Part shown: in pieces, positions 1-9,201 of the stretch
How positions within the stretch are numbered: position 1 is the stretch's first letter
Layout: every line of letters begins with the position of its first letter
NCBI GenBank assembly: GCA_000310025.1
Contig: FN648930.1
Location: 1-20,015, forward strand
DNA: 20,015 bases
DNA from: Ectocarpus siliculosus
Lineage: Eukaryota > Sar > Phaeophyceae > Ectocarpales > Ectocarpaceae
Direction: 5' to 3'
Made by a program: the position numbers and the translations under genes
The notes under the pieces: generated by a model
Databases searched by the model: none
Told to the model about the DNA's origin: nothing
The model's input: only the letters and a program-made list of their open reading frames with translations

Positions 1-156
1 CTCGATACACAGGTCATCTTCGATGTTGTTCTTGCTGGCACCACACTCCCTATAGTAAGCGCAACAGCAACGGCACGGCCAACACCAAGTGCAACACCAA
101 CAGCAGAGGTCGACGCTCGCAGATAGGACATGAGACGAAAACAGCGTGCTACACCC
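1..156. other. CAACA-rich stretch, no gene recognised
   Basis: Short imperfect CAACA/AGCAAC repeats lie between about 61 and 108. On the minus strand this would be 3' flank of the exon at 157-381. No convincing exon is seen. Confidence 0.3.
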
Positions 157-381
157 TCACCCAGCCGAGGTAGCGGTCGCCGACAACCACCAGTGTGCGA
201 GCGCGGTGTCCGCAATTAGGAACTCCGCCGCCGCCTTGTCATCGGCGGTGGTGTCCAGGTAGGTCGTCGTGGCGACCGACTTAGTGCCCGAACGGGAGGC
301 TTTGGAGACGAAGGTCCCCGAAGCGGCCGTGGCGATCACAGCGGCGGACGAGTCCGTGGAGACGGACGGGTGGCGCTTGGC
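157..381 (-). CDS. Probable terminal exon, Ala/Thr/Ser-rich tail
   Basis: Acceptor GAGTTTCCAG at 382-391 is followed by 75 codons in phase 0, ending in TGA at 157-159. Codon third positions are strongly GC-rich (runs such as GTC TCC ACG GAC TCG), unlike the flanking DNA, which supports real coding sequence. It reads AKRHPSVSTDSSAAV at the start and ALAHWWLSATATSAG at the end. It is probably the C-terminus of the gene above because strand and phase fit, but the connecting exon was not found. Confidence 0.5.
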   Translation of the reverse strand, partial: AKRHPSVSTDSSAAVIATAASGTFVSKASRSGTKSVATTTYLDTTADDKAAAEFLIADTALAHWWLSATATSAG

Positions 382-3300
382 CTGGAAACTCGAGACACCT
401 GGGACGTTCTCGGCGCTTCCCCACCTGCTGTGCAAGCTGTTTGTTCGATAGGACAGAGACGACGGGCGCGGGAGGGAAGCACCACCGCAAAACAGGGAGG
501 CATGCAAGTTGGATGACCATAAAACCGGGGGACAAACAAAGTAAGCGAGCCGGTTTTGCTTGCTGTATACATAAAATACATTCCTTTTATCACGTCTGGT
601 GGGATGGAATGGCCGAAATACGCCAACAAAGTGCTTGAAGAAGACGGTTGTGCATCACTTCGCCCCCGACTTCCCCCTAGATTGCTCGAAGGAGTAGAAA
701 ATATCCTACTGGGCATGGTATTGCGAAGTACTATCCGCAGCTTGCAAGCAAATTATCCCATCAATGAAGCATCGCAGAACACACCTTGTATGAAGTCGTC
801 AGTGATACCTGGTAAAGAACAACCACCTGCACCCATCGCCAAAACAATGTCATCACAGTCGTAAAGCACCCACCGACAAAGGGGACTTGAAACAGAGAAC
901 AAACGGCCGAAACCGTTTGCTGGCAAGTCTACCGAGCAACCGTCATGCCGTTTTGGTATCGTACCTGGGGCTGGGCAGCTCGGTAGAGACGTCGGTGTGG
1001 GCGTTGTTTTCGCCTGCAAAATTGAAAAAACGCAACAAGAGAGCACACAGAACGTTGTATTTGTACGCCCGCGTTTTGTGAGACACACAGGAAAAGCGTT
1101 GCGCTCTTGACGCCGCTCGCGACCGGGTTTGTGCATTGCTTGGTTTCTAACATGACATTTTGTTGGGAGAGGGCATGGGACGAATCTACTCGAACACCCG
1201 TCTTTCAACGTTTCAACATTCGCTTTACTCTCTAGACTATAGGGAAAACATTGACGGTACAAAAACCATGCACTGAGGTGTTGAGTGTTTGACTGATTCC
1301 TGAAATCGTTGTCTCCCATGCACCGTGCGAGTAGGAAGTAAACACAAACTGGTAGATGACGAGCTGCAACATGACCATTCCCATCCGATGAAGACGTTGA
1401 CGACCAACCTATTCGTAATGGGTAAGCACACCCTTCCACCAAATATTTGACGTCTCGCGAGTCATCGTTTCGGCTGAGGTTGTGATGCCCACATATGCAT
1501 ATGTACCACGATCGCTCGTCCAAAGCCTTGCTCAAAGCAAGCGCTCAAAGGGTATCCACGGGCGTGAGTATAGGCGATCTCTGCACACAATGTGTGTGTG
1601 TCCCACGACTAGCGTACACCACATCGGCAACACGTTCACATGTATGCTGACCTTCCTGAGGCTGCTTGAGCTGCATGGCCAGCTGAGCCTTCAGGTAGCT
1701 TGATCTCCTCGTCCTTGTCCTGATTGGCCTTAACGAGCTGAGCGTTGTCCTGTCATCATTTGCCCACCGCACAGAGCGCAAGGGGGCGGAGGACGCGATG
1801 GTGGTGGTATCATTACATGTTGTCACAGCTACTGCGGCTCCACACTCATCTTGATCTACCTTAGGTTTGGCCCTCGAGGTTGGGTACCTGAAGCGTTGTT
1901 CACGATAGAGAGCACTGCTTTGCTGGGTAGAGCGTGACCAGGGCGTCATTCAAACGTGCGTCGAATGTTTTCTACCCCATCGACCTCACCGTGTAGAACC
2001 GCGGTAGGATTGCAACAACGTCAACCGGAGAAACCTACTAGGAATTCTCGTGAAATTGTGTACTCAGTGCGCACACAGTTAGCAGCAGCAGCAGCAGCAG
2101 CAGCAGTTTCCCTCCTGTTGTCATCCTGTCACAACCCACTGCATGACCCACCTGCTTCAGAGAGGATATCTCCGCATCCTTGTGGCTGAGCGCCGTCTCT
2201 CCGTCCCGAAGAGAGCAGAGGAAGTCGGATCGAAACTGGTCATAGAGGTCGTGGCCAGTCTGCACCTGTGGTCACGAGCGTCGAGCCAGCGATGTAGCGG
2301 AAACACCGTATCAGTGGGTAGATACAATGCACGTTCCACCCGCACAGCCTGAACCCGTATGCTTATGGTACCAAGCACTTGAACAAAGCGTCAAGTGTGG
2401 TAGGCGTACTACTATAGTGGCTACAGCACAAACACAGGGTGTGTGTGCGATCGATTGCGGTTGTGCGTGGGCTGAGAAATGGTCTCGCCCGAAATACACC
2501 GTCTTAGAGCATTACTTCGCAACGTTTGCTTTGTTGCGTTTCGAATCAGGAAAGGAGAGCATCGCCAAGGGTATAGTTTCCATTGAGTCGGTATTCCCTC
2601 TCACATGACAAACGTCAAGAGACTCTAGACATCCTAAACTGGTACCCCCCCCCCCCCCCTCTACCAATAGTTGACTCACATCTGCCTCCAAGCAGGCAAG
2701 TTTGTTCTCGAGCAGGGCATTGGCGCCGGTAAGCGAGTCCACGGTTCTTTCGGCGCACCACATGTAGTGCGAGAAATCCCTCACGGTCGCGGCGTTCGAC
2801 CGCTGAAGGTCGCTGAACTGGAGGTGGAGAGTGAATAGCTGCAAGACCGTGACGTTCGCGAAAGTGGAAGACAGGCGACGTCATAAGAAGACCAAAGGAG
2901 GGGGGGCAAGGGAGGGAGGAGGAGGGCATATGCTTCAGATCGATTTAGTCATCGAACTCAAAACTGAAACACCACGTAGCTACTGTAAGAGAACAGCAAA
3001 TTGTCATCCCCGTTCTGCTGCGTGCGGGATATATAGAAGTATATATTCGTATTCTGTCGTCCACATGGCCCATGTGGAGGAGGTAGCACAGTATGTGGGT
3101 CTGTCATCAAAGTTCATTATCTAACGGCGGCCGCCGAATCATGGTGAGTCCAACGAAATGATAGGACTTTACGGCTGCCAAGAAACTCACGACAAGAGCC
3201 GGAGGATGCTTAATAACACCGACAGGGGTGTGATCGGGGTGTGTCCTCACCTGCTTGTCTTGCAGCTTGATCCTTTGCCGGTACGAGGCTTGAAGGTTAC

Positions 3301-5702
3301 TGAAATGCACACAAAGGAGATACAGCAGCAGCAGCAGCAGCAGCAGGAGCATGTTTACCAAAAAAATGTTTGACGCAGTTGAAACAAGAGCGGTAGCTGA
3401 TTCTACCTCAAACCACAGCAGAGTTGAGCTCAACTTCGTTCGAATGACGCTTCAGCTGGTGCCGTTCCTCAAGGGCCGTGAGGTTTAGCTCTAATTTCAC
3501 CCCGCCGGTACGGATGGGAGAGTGACTGATCCTGACACATGCACACACCAACATCCACACAAACATCTCTTGCTGCGAGTGAACGCCCCTTGGCGTACTG
3601 TGGGTGGGAGAGACTTGTGCTTGGTAAGTACATCTTGCCATACCCAACATCTTCATCCCCCGTGACTTCCGCCTGTCAATGTTTTCTCCCCAGATAACAC
3701 CCAGCCTAGACCGGCATGTAACACTGCACAACCCTATGTAGCCATGTCTATTGAAAATTGTTCGTGTTTACTTACGTCGATTGGACGTCCAAAATGGACG
3801 CCAGTTCCACCATCCGGCACTTGACCCGGAGCTTCTTCTTGAGCGCCTTGACCTGCGCCTTGTGCTTCGCGGACATCACAACTCGCCTGGTGTTGCCGAA
3901 TTGTACGGCAGTGCGAAGGCAACGCTCGGCCAACCCATAGAAGTGAGCCTAGGGTACAAACGAATTGTGAACGCAAACAGAATATATATTGCAACACAGG
4001 AGCAGAGAGGGATGTTAGCGATGGCGCTGGTTCTTCTTTCGCATGGTACGCGTGGCACGAGATTTCAGGCGATGGGTGCTGCCCGTTGCATCGAGCTCTG
4101 CGTGAGTAAACCTCTCCCGGGCGTGGATGCACTCAGTCCTATTTGCAGCTAAGCTTTCAACGGAGCAGACAGGAGCGAAGTGTTTCCTCGTTCTCACGCC
4201 GAATGTTCCATCGGCACACACTGCCCACACACTACCGTAGCTACAGTGATGTTTTTCTGCAGACATGCCGTGCAGCTCTTCCATATACCTGGTACACCGT
4301 ACGTGTCAAATCCACACCCATCTCACGTGAAGGAGAATTACGAGGACGAAGCCAAGCGTCTTAACGAATGAATCGAAGAGCATCGTGGTGAACATTAAGG
4401 CCTGTGGGGTTGACATGTCATGCGGAGGCGGCGGTGTGGTGAGGTGGACACAGCAGGGACAGGTTAGCTTTCGGTCGAACCCTATCTCGTGGGAGACTAT
4501 CAAACCAGGTTCCATGCAATCCTGGGACGGGTTCTCGCCAGACGTAACTTATGAGGACAGCACCCTCTGTTATTTTAAGACAGATAACGCTTATCTGTTA
4601 ACAGCATATCGGGCACCGAAGGAGATTTGATACCAGACCGCCAGCCCTTCGGGCCTTTTTTCTGTCTCAAGAGGACAGATCAAACGAGGCGCGAAATTTG
4701 GGTGAACTGCACCACATGCTGCTGCACGACTCGTTAATCGACGAAGGATGGGAAAAAAGCGAACATAAACAGGAATGATAGTCAATTCCCGCCCTAACGA
4801 AGCCTGGCCTCACCATAATGTCGATGACGATGTCCCTGCCCGAAAACGCGGACAAAATCAACGCGATCAGCGTCCAGATGATGGACGCCCAGGGGAACTC
4901 GCTGTTCGTTCACGTAGCGACATATAGCAGAAACGGCCCGAGAAGACACAGGTGGTTTGATCATCGACGGTTGCATTCGACACGAGATGCTCCAGACCAC
5001 GCGAAGCAATGCGCGCTGCTCTGACGATGCAACGAACGTTGAGTGATGTCACACCACTACAGTACTACAGGACAATTATCACTCAGTGACTCTCGTCTAT
5101 CATATGATGTACTGGCCAGCTATCGCGTGATCGTTCGCTCAAGACTATTTAGCCGAATTTCTCCGAAGACGTGAACGAACGGCGAATCAACTAGTGACGG
5201 CTGTAGGGTGCACACGGTCCGAGCCATGAACCCCGCGCAGGGGTCGAGTCTCAAAGCGCGGCAGCTCAGTGAGTCGCCGCGCGTGCCTGTTGTGTGTCTA
5301 ACTTAGCCACCGGTCAACGGACGCCACAGCTATCACGGTAGGTAGTGATCGTTGTAGTCTTTACTCAGACAAAAGAAATTCTTCGTGGTGACCGGTGCTA
5401 TTGAAAATAAAGTCAGGGGTGTATGACTTTGATGCGCCGACTTGACACGCTACCATAGCCGCGTCCTAACGTTCGCGCGTGGTGTGCGCTTGCACAGCCG
5501 AACGTTTCACTGACCTGGTGGTAATGCCGGTGGACAACGACTGTTCAGCGGCCGCCATCGTGACCGGGGTGCCCTCGGTGAAAACGGTCGTTGTCATGAT
5601 ACCCCAGGCGATCATCACCTGAAGGATGACGACCAGGATCGTCATCCGCACCAACGCGGACGGAGTTGGGACGGCCATGTCCAAGATTTCCGAGAAGTTC
5701 AT
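157..5702 (-). CDS. Membrane-anchored coiled-coil protein gene (multi-exon model)
   Basis: Gene-level model. Exons in transcript order are 5515-5702, 3776-3886, 3251-3299, 2680-2817, 2152-2259, 1652-1749 and probably 157-381. The phases agree at every junction from exon 1 to the start of exon 6: 2/1, 2/1, 0/0, 0/0, 0/0. The predicted product has a short N-terminus, one hydrophobic segment (about residues 19-42), then a long charged helical region rich in Lys, Gln, Glu and Leu (for example AQVKALKKKLRVK, ANALLENKLACLEAD, KDAEISSLKQ). This suggests a single-pass membrane protein with a coiled-coil domain. The joint between exon 6 and the last exon is unresolved, and exons between 382 and 1651 may be missing. 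No family is recognised, so function is unknown. Phase agreement over five introns is the main support for one real gene. Confidence 0.65.
753..1535 (-). other. Long open frame of uncertain status (260 codons)
   Basis: An uninterrupted minus-strand frame of 260 codons, longer than expected by chance at this base composition. The product is rich in Cys, Ser, Pro and Arg, shows no domain I recognise and has no clear codon bias. The stretch would fall between exon 6 and the terminal exon of the coiled-coil gene, so it may include exon or retained-intron sequence. GGAAGG|GTGTGC near 1432 is one possible donor. Confidence 0.2.
1652..1749 (-). CDS. Exon 6: coiled-coil segment with probable frame break
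   Basis: It starts in phase 0 after acceptor GATGACAG and reads DNAQLVKANQDKDEEIK. From about 1698 the original frame loses its helical character and reaches a TGA at about 1638. The frame one base later reads YLKAQLAMQLKQPQE, an obvious continuation of the coiled coil, up to a possible donor GAAG|GTCAGC. One extra base near 1697-1699 would explain this. Otherwise this is the terminal exon, ending at the TGA, and the last-exon assignment at 157-381 would belong to another gene. Confidence 0.5.
2081..2106. repeat. (AGC)n microsatellite, CTG on the sense strand of the host gene
   Basis: Uninterrupted AGC trinucleotide repeat of 26 nt, inside the intron between exons 5 and 6 of the minus-strand gene, where it is transcribed as CUG. 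Confidence 0.95.
2152..2259 (-). CDS. Exon 5: coiled-coil segment
   Basis: A 108 nt, 36-codon phase 0/0 exon between acceptor ACAGGTGCAG and donor AAGCAG|GTGGGT. It begins TGHDLYDQFRSDFLC and ends KDAEISSLKQ. The downstream intron contains the second sense-strand CTG repeat, about 45 nt after the donor. Confidence 0.65.
2645..2659. repeat. C15 homopolymer
   Basis: Fifteen consecutive C on the plus strand, read as a G tract just downstream of the exon 4 donor. Runs of this kind are prone to length error in assemblies. Confidence 0.9.
2680..2817 (-). CDS. Exon 4: coiled-coil segment
   Basis: A 138 nt, 46-codon phase 0/0 exon between acceptor CCACCTCCAG and donor GCAGAT|GTGAGT. It begins FSDLQRSNAATVRDF and ends ANALLENKLACLEAD, with Leu at heptad-like spacing. 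A 15 nt G tract (plus-strand C run 2645-2659) lies 20 nt inside the downstream intron. Confidence 0.7.
3251..3299 (-). CDS. Exon 3: micro-exon of the coiled coil
   Basis: A 49 nt exon between acceptor GCATTTCAG and donor CAG|GTGAGG. After completing the split Thr it encodes NLQASYRQRIKLQDKQ and ends in phase 0. The acceptor's upstream tract holds a CTG repeat on the sense strand about 24 nt from the splice site. Confidence 0.65.
3323..3346. repeat. (CAG)8 microsatellite, CTG on the sense strand of the host gene
   Basis: Eight perfect CAG units. They lie within the 3' end of the intron before exon 3 of the minus-strand gene and are transcribed as CUG, close to the polypyrimidine tract. Confidence 0.95.
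3776..3886 (-). CDS. Exon 2: basic coiled-coil segment
   Basis: The exon lies between an acceptor reading CACCAG|GCGAGT and a strong donor, CGAC|GTAAGT. It is 111 nt: one base, 36 codons, two bases. It encodes a Lys-rich helix beginning RVVMSAKHKAQ and ending LDVQS. An internal ATG (MSAKHK) could start a shorter isoform, but the upstream exon joins in phase, so I treat it as internal. The spanning Thr codon (AC+T) joins it to the next exon. Confidence 0.65.
4263..5043 (+). pseudogene. Broken coding-like region nested in intron 1 of the minus-strand gene
   Basis: Several protein-like plus-strand frames follow one another but need one-base shifts to join. Segments are LFHIPGTPYVSNPHPSHV to EDEAKRL (from 4276), SIVVNIKACGVDMSC to RWTQQGQ and on to TAYRAPKE (4379-4625), FDTRPPALRAFF to DEGWEKSEHKQE (to 4778), SLPENADKINAISVQMMDA to HVATYSRNG (about 4800-4940), and EDTGGLIIDGCIRHEMLQTT (to 5043). 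A possible first exon (MALVLLSHGTRG, 4021-4110) ends at GTGAGT. Acceptor TTTCTGCAG precedes 4263, and a second AG precedes 4276. No family is recognised. This may be a decayed gene, or a real one with sequencing errors. Confidence 0.3.
5044..5514. other. Intronic stretch with no recognised feature
   Basis: It lies inside intron 1 of the minus-strand gene. Only short imperfect inverted repeats are seen, for example GCGCGGC/GCCGCGC around 5256-5283. No coding frame or element is supported. Confidence 0.4.
5515..5702 (-). CDS. Exon 1: start codon and membrane anchor
   Basis: The ATG at 5702-5700 follows a CA-rich leader (CAACAACAACATTCAACATG), a plausible eukaryotic start context. The exon encodes 62 complete codons with a strong hydrophobic stretch (VRMTILVVILQVMIAWGIM). 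It ends in phase 2 at a donor reading AG|GTCAGT. The two leftover bases AG plus the first G of the exon at 3886 make an Arg codon. Codon third positions are GC-rich. The hydrophobic segment lies about 18 residues from the N-terminus and has no obvious signal-peptidase site, so an uncleaved signal anchor is more likely than a secreted protein. Confidence 0.65.
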
Positions 5703-5831
5703 GTTGAATGTTGTTGTTGTCTTGTCTTTTCTGTGCTGTTGCAGAGCAATAGTCTAGAGAGAAGGGGGAGGAGATGGAGTTGTGTGCTGGTGTGGGCGAC
5801 CCAAAGGCGGCGCGTCTGTCGCGCGTCGGTT

Positions 5832-5951
5832 GCGGTTCGGGTTGACTCTTGCGAGTTAACCTATAGACTAGTCGCGTGCGGTTCAGTCTGACTCTTGCGA
5901 GATAACGTATAGATAGTCGATTGTGGTTCAGGCTGACTCTTGCATAGACGG
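5832..5951. repeat. 45-46 bp minisatellite, about 2.6 copies
   Basis: Units start at 5832, 5878 and 5923 and share a core GGTTC, then TGACTCTTGCGAG, TAAC and TATAGA. The third unit is truncated. The array sits 130-250 bp upstream of the start codon at 5702 on the minus strand, so it could lie in or near that gene's promoter. Confidence 0.8.
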
Positions 5952-7340
5952 TGCCACCGTTGTCCCAGCTTTGGCTCTTTCCAGCAGCAGACGGTGCCGA
6001 CTCTTTTAGTGTTCTGACTAACGTACATGACGGATCCCATCTCTATCCGCAGATTAGAGTCCACAGGACTTTGTAAGGGGCATGTTCTGGAGTCGTCTGT
6101 TGAACCAACACCGTCGAGCAAATGAAGGCGGAGAAACACAGGATTCTACACAGTACAGGCAGGCGTACCCTATTAATAGGTACCTTTTTGTCAAATGCTC
6201 TTTGTTTGAAACGGCCCGGATACGATATTTGGCGATAAAATGTAGGTTACGTGTACTAAATGTATAGTGGAGAGCCCAATGTATGGGTCTCAGCATTCGA
6301 CGTATACTGTAGACTGTATTCGACATCTGGATAGACTCTATCGCCGTGCCCCTATCGTATCGGGTCATCCCATATGTATGATCTCCTGAGAAAAGCAAGC
6401 AAGCGTATCAGATCGCGACTCCACGAACAAAAAGTTGTGGGTGTTGGATGCATCTACTTCTTCCGTTCCTCCGGCTGCCGCCACCTTCAAGATCTTCTAA
6501 AAGATCTCAAGGGGGTAGGGGTTGGGTCCGTTCGCGTTTCCTGGTCCATCGAGACTCTGGACGAAAGAGGACACACCCTGCCGGCCTACATGCATACAGA
6601 GTCACAAGCTGATGATCTCGAGTCCGGAAACTGCTGCTGAAACGCCAAATTGAAGGAACACGTCAACTTTGGGTTTCCAGCTTCCATTGTCCTCTGCCAC
6701 TTCTTTTTCTACTCTTCGGTTTGTTCTACTGTTCTCCCTCTCTTTTGCGCGCTCTTTTGGCCATGAAGACCATCCAATGTGCCCTTTTTCTCCTTTTTGA
6801 TAACAGGGGACGTCGACTCGTCACAGAAAAATGTGGAGGGCCGTGAACCGTGAACCCCTATTTCGTAGAACCTGGTTGCCATTTTCGTAGAACCTGGAGA
6901 TCTGTCCATTTTTTGGAGATCGGTTGTTCACTCGCCCTCCGCACTCCGCACCAGTTGCCTTCCGCGCTAGGAGACAGCTCACAGGTTCAACGCCAGCTTC
7001 TGTCTGTCGACGCCTGCTGGTTTCCTTCTTGAGGTGATGGCTTCATCTGATTACCGATGTCCCTTTCAGAGCGTCCGAATTGCATCTGATGGCGACACAC
7101 GCCGCTGGACTCCGCGGAGTGTATGTCCGTCTGCACAGCACCGAGTCTACGTGTTGTCTACATATACATACCAGCTGCGTTGTTGCGTTGTAGACGCGCA
7201 GCGGTTGCTCTCATGCTCTTTGAAGCAACCCACATAACAGGTACATGTAGGACAGCACATGTGGCCGTTCGACGTACAGCAGGGTTAACAATGATGATAT
7301 TTTGAGGGTCACATCTCGGGGCGAGCTGCCGCATGTAATA
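5952..7340. other. Gene-poor stretch
   Basis: No convincing gene. A plus-strand frame at 6374-6640 ends in a protein-like stretch (SVRVSWSIETLDERGH) but lacks clear splice sites. A 15 bp direct repeat TTTCGTAGAACCTGG occurs at 6861-6875 and 6883-6897, next to a short tandem CCGTGAAC at 6841-6856. A pyrimidine-rich tract spans about 6700-6760. Confidence 0.35.
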
Positions 7341-7557
7341 CCGTATATGACACAAGATAACACACCCCCTTGGCCGATTTTCAAAGCTCGATTTCTCAAC
7401 AGCAGGAAGAGTCACAGCGCCGAAAACGGCGGCGTTGGAACCATCTCGTCGAGAGCTGTTCGAAAACGTATTGTTTCATTTATGCATCCTCTTCGTCGTG
7501 GAGTAATCGAGCTTTGAAAATCGGTCCAGGGGGTGTGTTATCTTGTGTCATATACGG
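7341..7557. mobile_element. MITE with about 52 bp terminal inverted repeats and TA target duplication
   Basis: The left end, 7341-7392 (CCGTATATGACACAAGATAA then CACACCCCC), is repeated in inverse orientation at 7506-7557 with few differences. The element is flanked by TA on both sides (7339-7340 and 7558-7559). The 217 bp body has no transposase. Long TIRs, small size and TA duplication are the hallmarks of a non-autonomous Tc1/mariner-type element. The family assignment is inferred from the TA alone. Confidence 0.85.
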
Positions 7558-8336
7558 TAATGTGGTTTGGCATACGCAGCAGTCGGCAGACGATGTAGAC
7601 TATGCATTGGACAATGCACCATTAGCCGGTAGATGTAGACAGACTGCTGTGTCCCACCCAAGGTGCTCAGGGTACGACTGAAAACCTTGCTTCGTTTTGC
7701 TTTGGCCTCTGTAATGACGTCCATACATGCGTATGGCCGCCCAAGTGCAGGCGTAACTCAATCACTAATTCGCGATTTTTGCGGACTCGTACAAACATGC
7801 CGTCCGCACAGGACGCGTGGGAACTCGCTCTACAATAGAATCATGGCCAAGACTCGGGCGTGGTTTGAAGGCGAGCTCCGGCGCATGCTTGGCTTTGATG
7901 AGGTGCGGTGAACACTGGTATTGTGTTGGACTAGGGCGTCGGCGCTTGTCGAACACTCTTCAGACACGGAGGCTGAATACTGAATTGAAAACCCACGCCG
8001 AAAGAGATGTGAGCCTCGCCCACCGCGCACCGGTTGCAGCAGGGCCCACTCCACGCTCCGCCCGGCGCGCCTGCTGGTCCTTGTAGCCGTCGTCACAGTC
8101 AAAGCGAGCAAAACCCCCTGTAGATTCAGGGCCATCGTATCTACCGGCAAGTTTCTTCGCGCCATATTAGAGAGAAGTGTGTAGGCACTCGTCATAGTGT
8201 TTGTATTGAACCGCAATCAGGAATGACCATGCCACACTAAATCATGTTATATATATACTCACAGGTTGGTCGTCGTGACGTGATACATTTCTTCTTATTA
8301 GTATGGAAAAAAATAAAAAATAGATGGCTCGACTTT
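7558..8336. other. Stretch with no gene recognised
   Basis: Only short frames in several phases on both strands, none with credible splice sites or protein-like composition. An A-rich tract lies at about 8306-8322. Confidence 0.35.
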
Positions 8337-8369
8337 TGTATTTCTACAGCAGTATGGACCAGACGCCGA

Positions 8370-8515
8370 CTGTACATAGAAGTTGCCGAGTGTCGACTTA
8401 GTTGTGCTGTCACAGCATCTTCCACGCACTTCTGCCAGTGCTGGTTTGTTGGTTGGAGTCTTGTAGGTCGAGATACAGCAGTGGGATTCTCGGGGTGTGG
8501 AGGCAAAGTGAACCA
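8370..8515. repeat. Hairpin-forming duplicated unit, copy A
   Basis: It shares a conserved core with 8814-8945: CTGTACATAGA, then AGTTGTGCTGTCAC, CCACGCACT, TTGGAGTCTTGTAGG. It contains the arms AGAAGT (8378-8383) and ACTTCT (8428-8433) and a near-perfect inner palindrome TGCTGTCACAGCA (8405-8417). The preceding 30 bp (8340-8369) are also repeated, at about 8563-8592. It may be a structured noncoding RNA, a short repeat family, or an exon: one plus-strand frame is shared by both copies (SCAVTAS, WSLVGR). Confidence 0.6.
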
Positions 8516-8813
8516 GAGCAAAAAATTGCATGCATAGCTCGATTACTCCTTCTGTGTTTTTGCAACAGCAGTATGGACTAGACGCCGAACGACGTCCGCG
8601 TACTACCGCAACGACCTAACTGGATGGGATGCTTCCTGCCACGGCGAACCATAGTACAAATGCGATGCAAACATCCGTTCGTGTGTCGCGCGGCTGCCAC
8701 ATGTGTCGACGACGACGACAGGGACACGTAGAGCTCTCGCCATGTTTTGTCGTTACCGCGCAGGAGGACCTCTCGGAGATCTTCCACATGGTGCTACAAC
8801 GACAGCAGTACTA

Positions 8814-8945
8814 CTGTACATAGATGTCGTAGGAGAGTGGAGTTGTGCTGTCACGGCATCTCCCACGCACTCTCCTACCGGTGCTTGTGTCGATTGGAGT
8901 CTTGTAGGCCGAAATACAAGAGTCGGTTGGGTTCCCGGGTTGTGG
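8814..8945. repeat. Hairpin-forming duplicated unit, copy B
   Basis: Diverged duplicate of 8370-8515. A perfect 10 bp inverted repeat, GTAGGAGAGT (8829-8838) and ACTCTCCTAC (8869-8878), brackets the conserved loop, with GGAG/CTCC as an inner stem. The arms differ from copy A but still pair. Relative to copy A, about 220 bp of extra sequence (8593-8813) separates this part from its duplicated upstream flank at 8563-8592. Confidence 0.6.
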
Positions 8946-9142
8946 AAGAACCTGCCTGCAACAACAGAGAAGGCGGTGTTCTATTTACTACGACAATCCC
9001 GCTCAACTTTTTTTTTTTGCGGCATGTGGTTGCATATTTTTCTTTGCCACTGCCGAAAAAGACCGCTGGATCTTTACACAGTCCATCTTTCGCATTTATC
9101 ATTTTACACCGCGAACGACGCAGGACGGGGCGACCTTCATCA

Positions 9143-9161
9143 TTGTTGTTGTTGTTGTTGT
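9143..9161. repeat. (TTG)6 microsatellite
   Basis: Perfect TTG trinucleotide repeat. Confidence 0.85.
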
Positions 9162-9201
9162 GTCTTCACATTAAAAACCGTTCCGATCTCTCTCTACCCA
9201 G

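Noticed and set aside
4639-4663. Rho-independent terminator (CCAGCCCTTCGGGCC then a T run)
   Set aside because: A short GC stem followed by six T looks like one, but the setting is eukaryotic and it falls inside a coding-like frame (ALRAFFLSQ).
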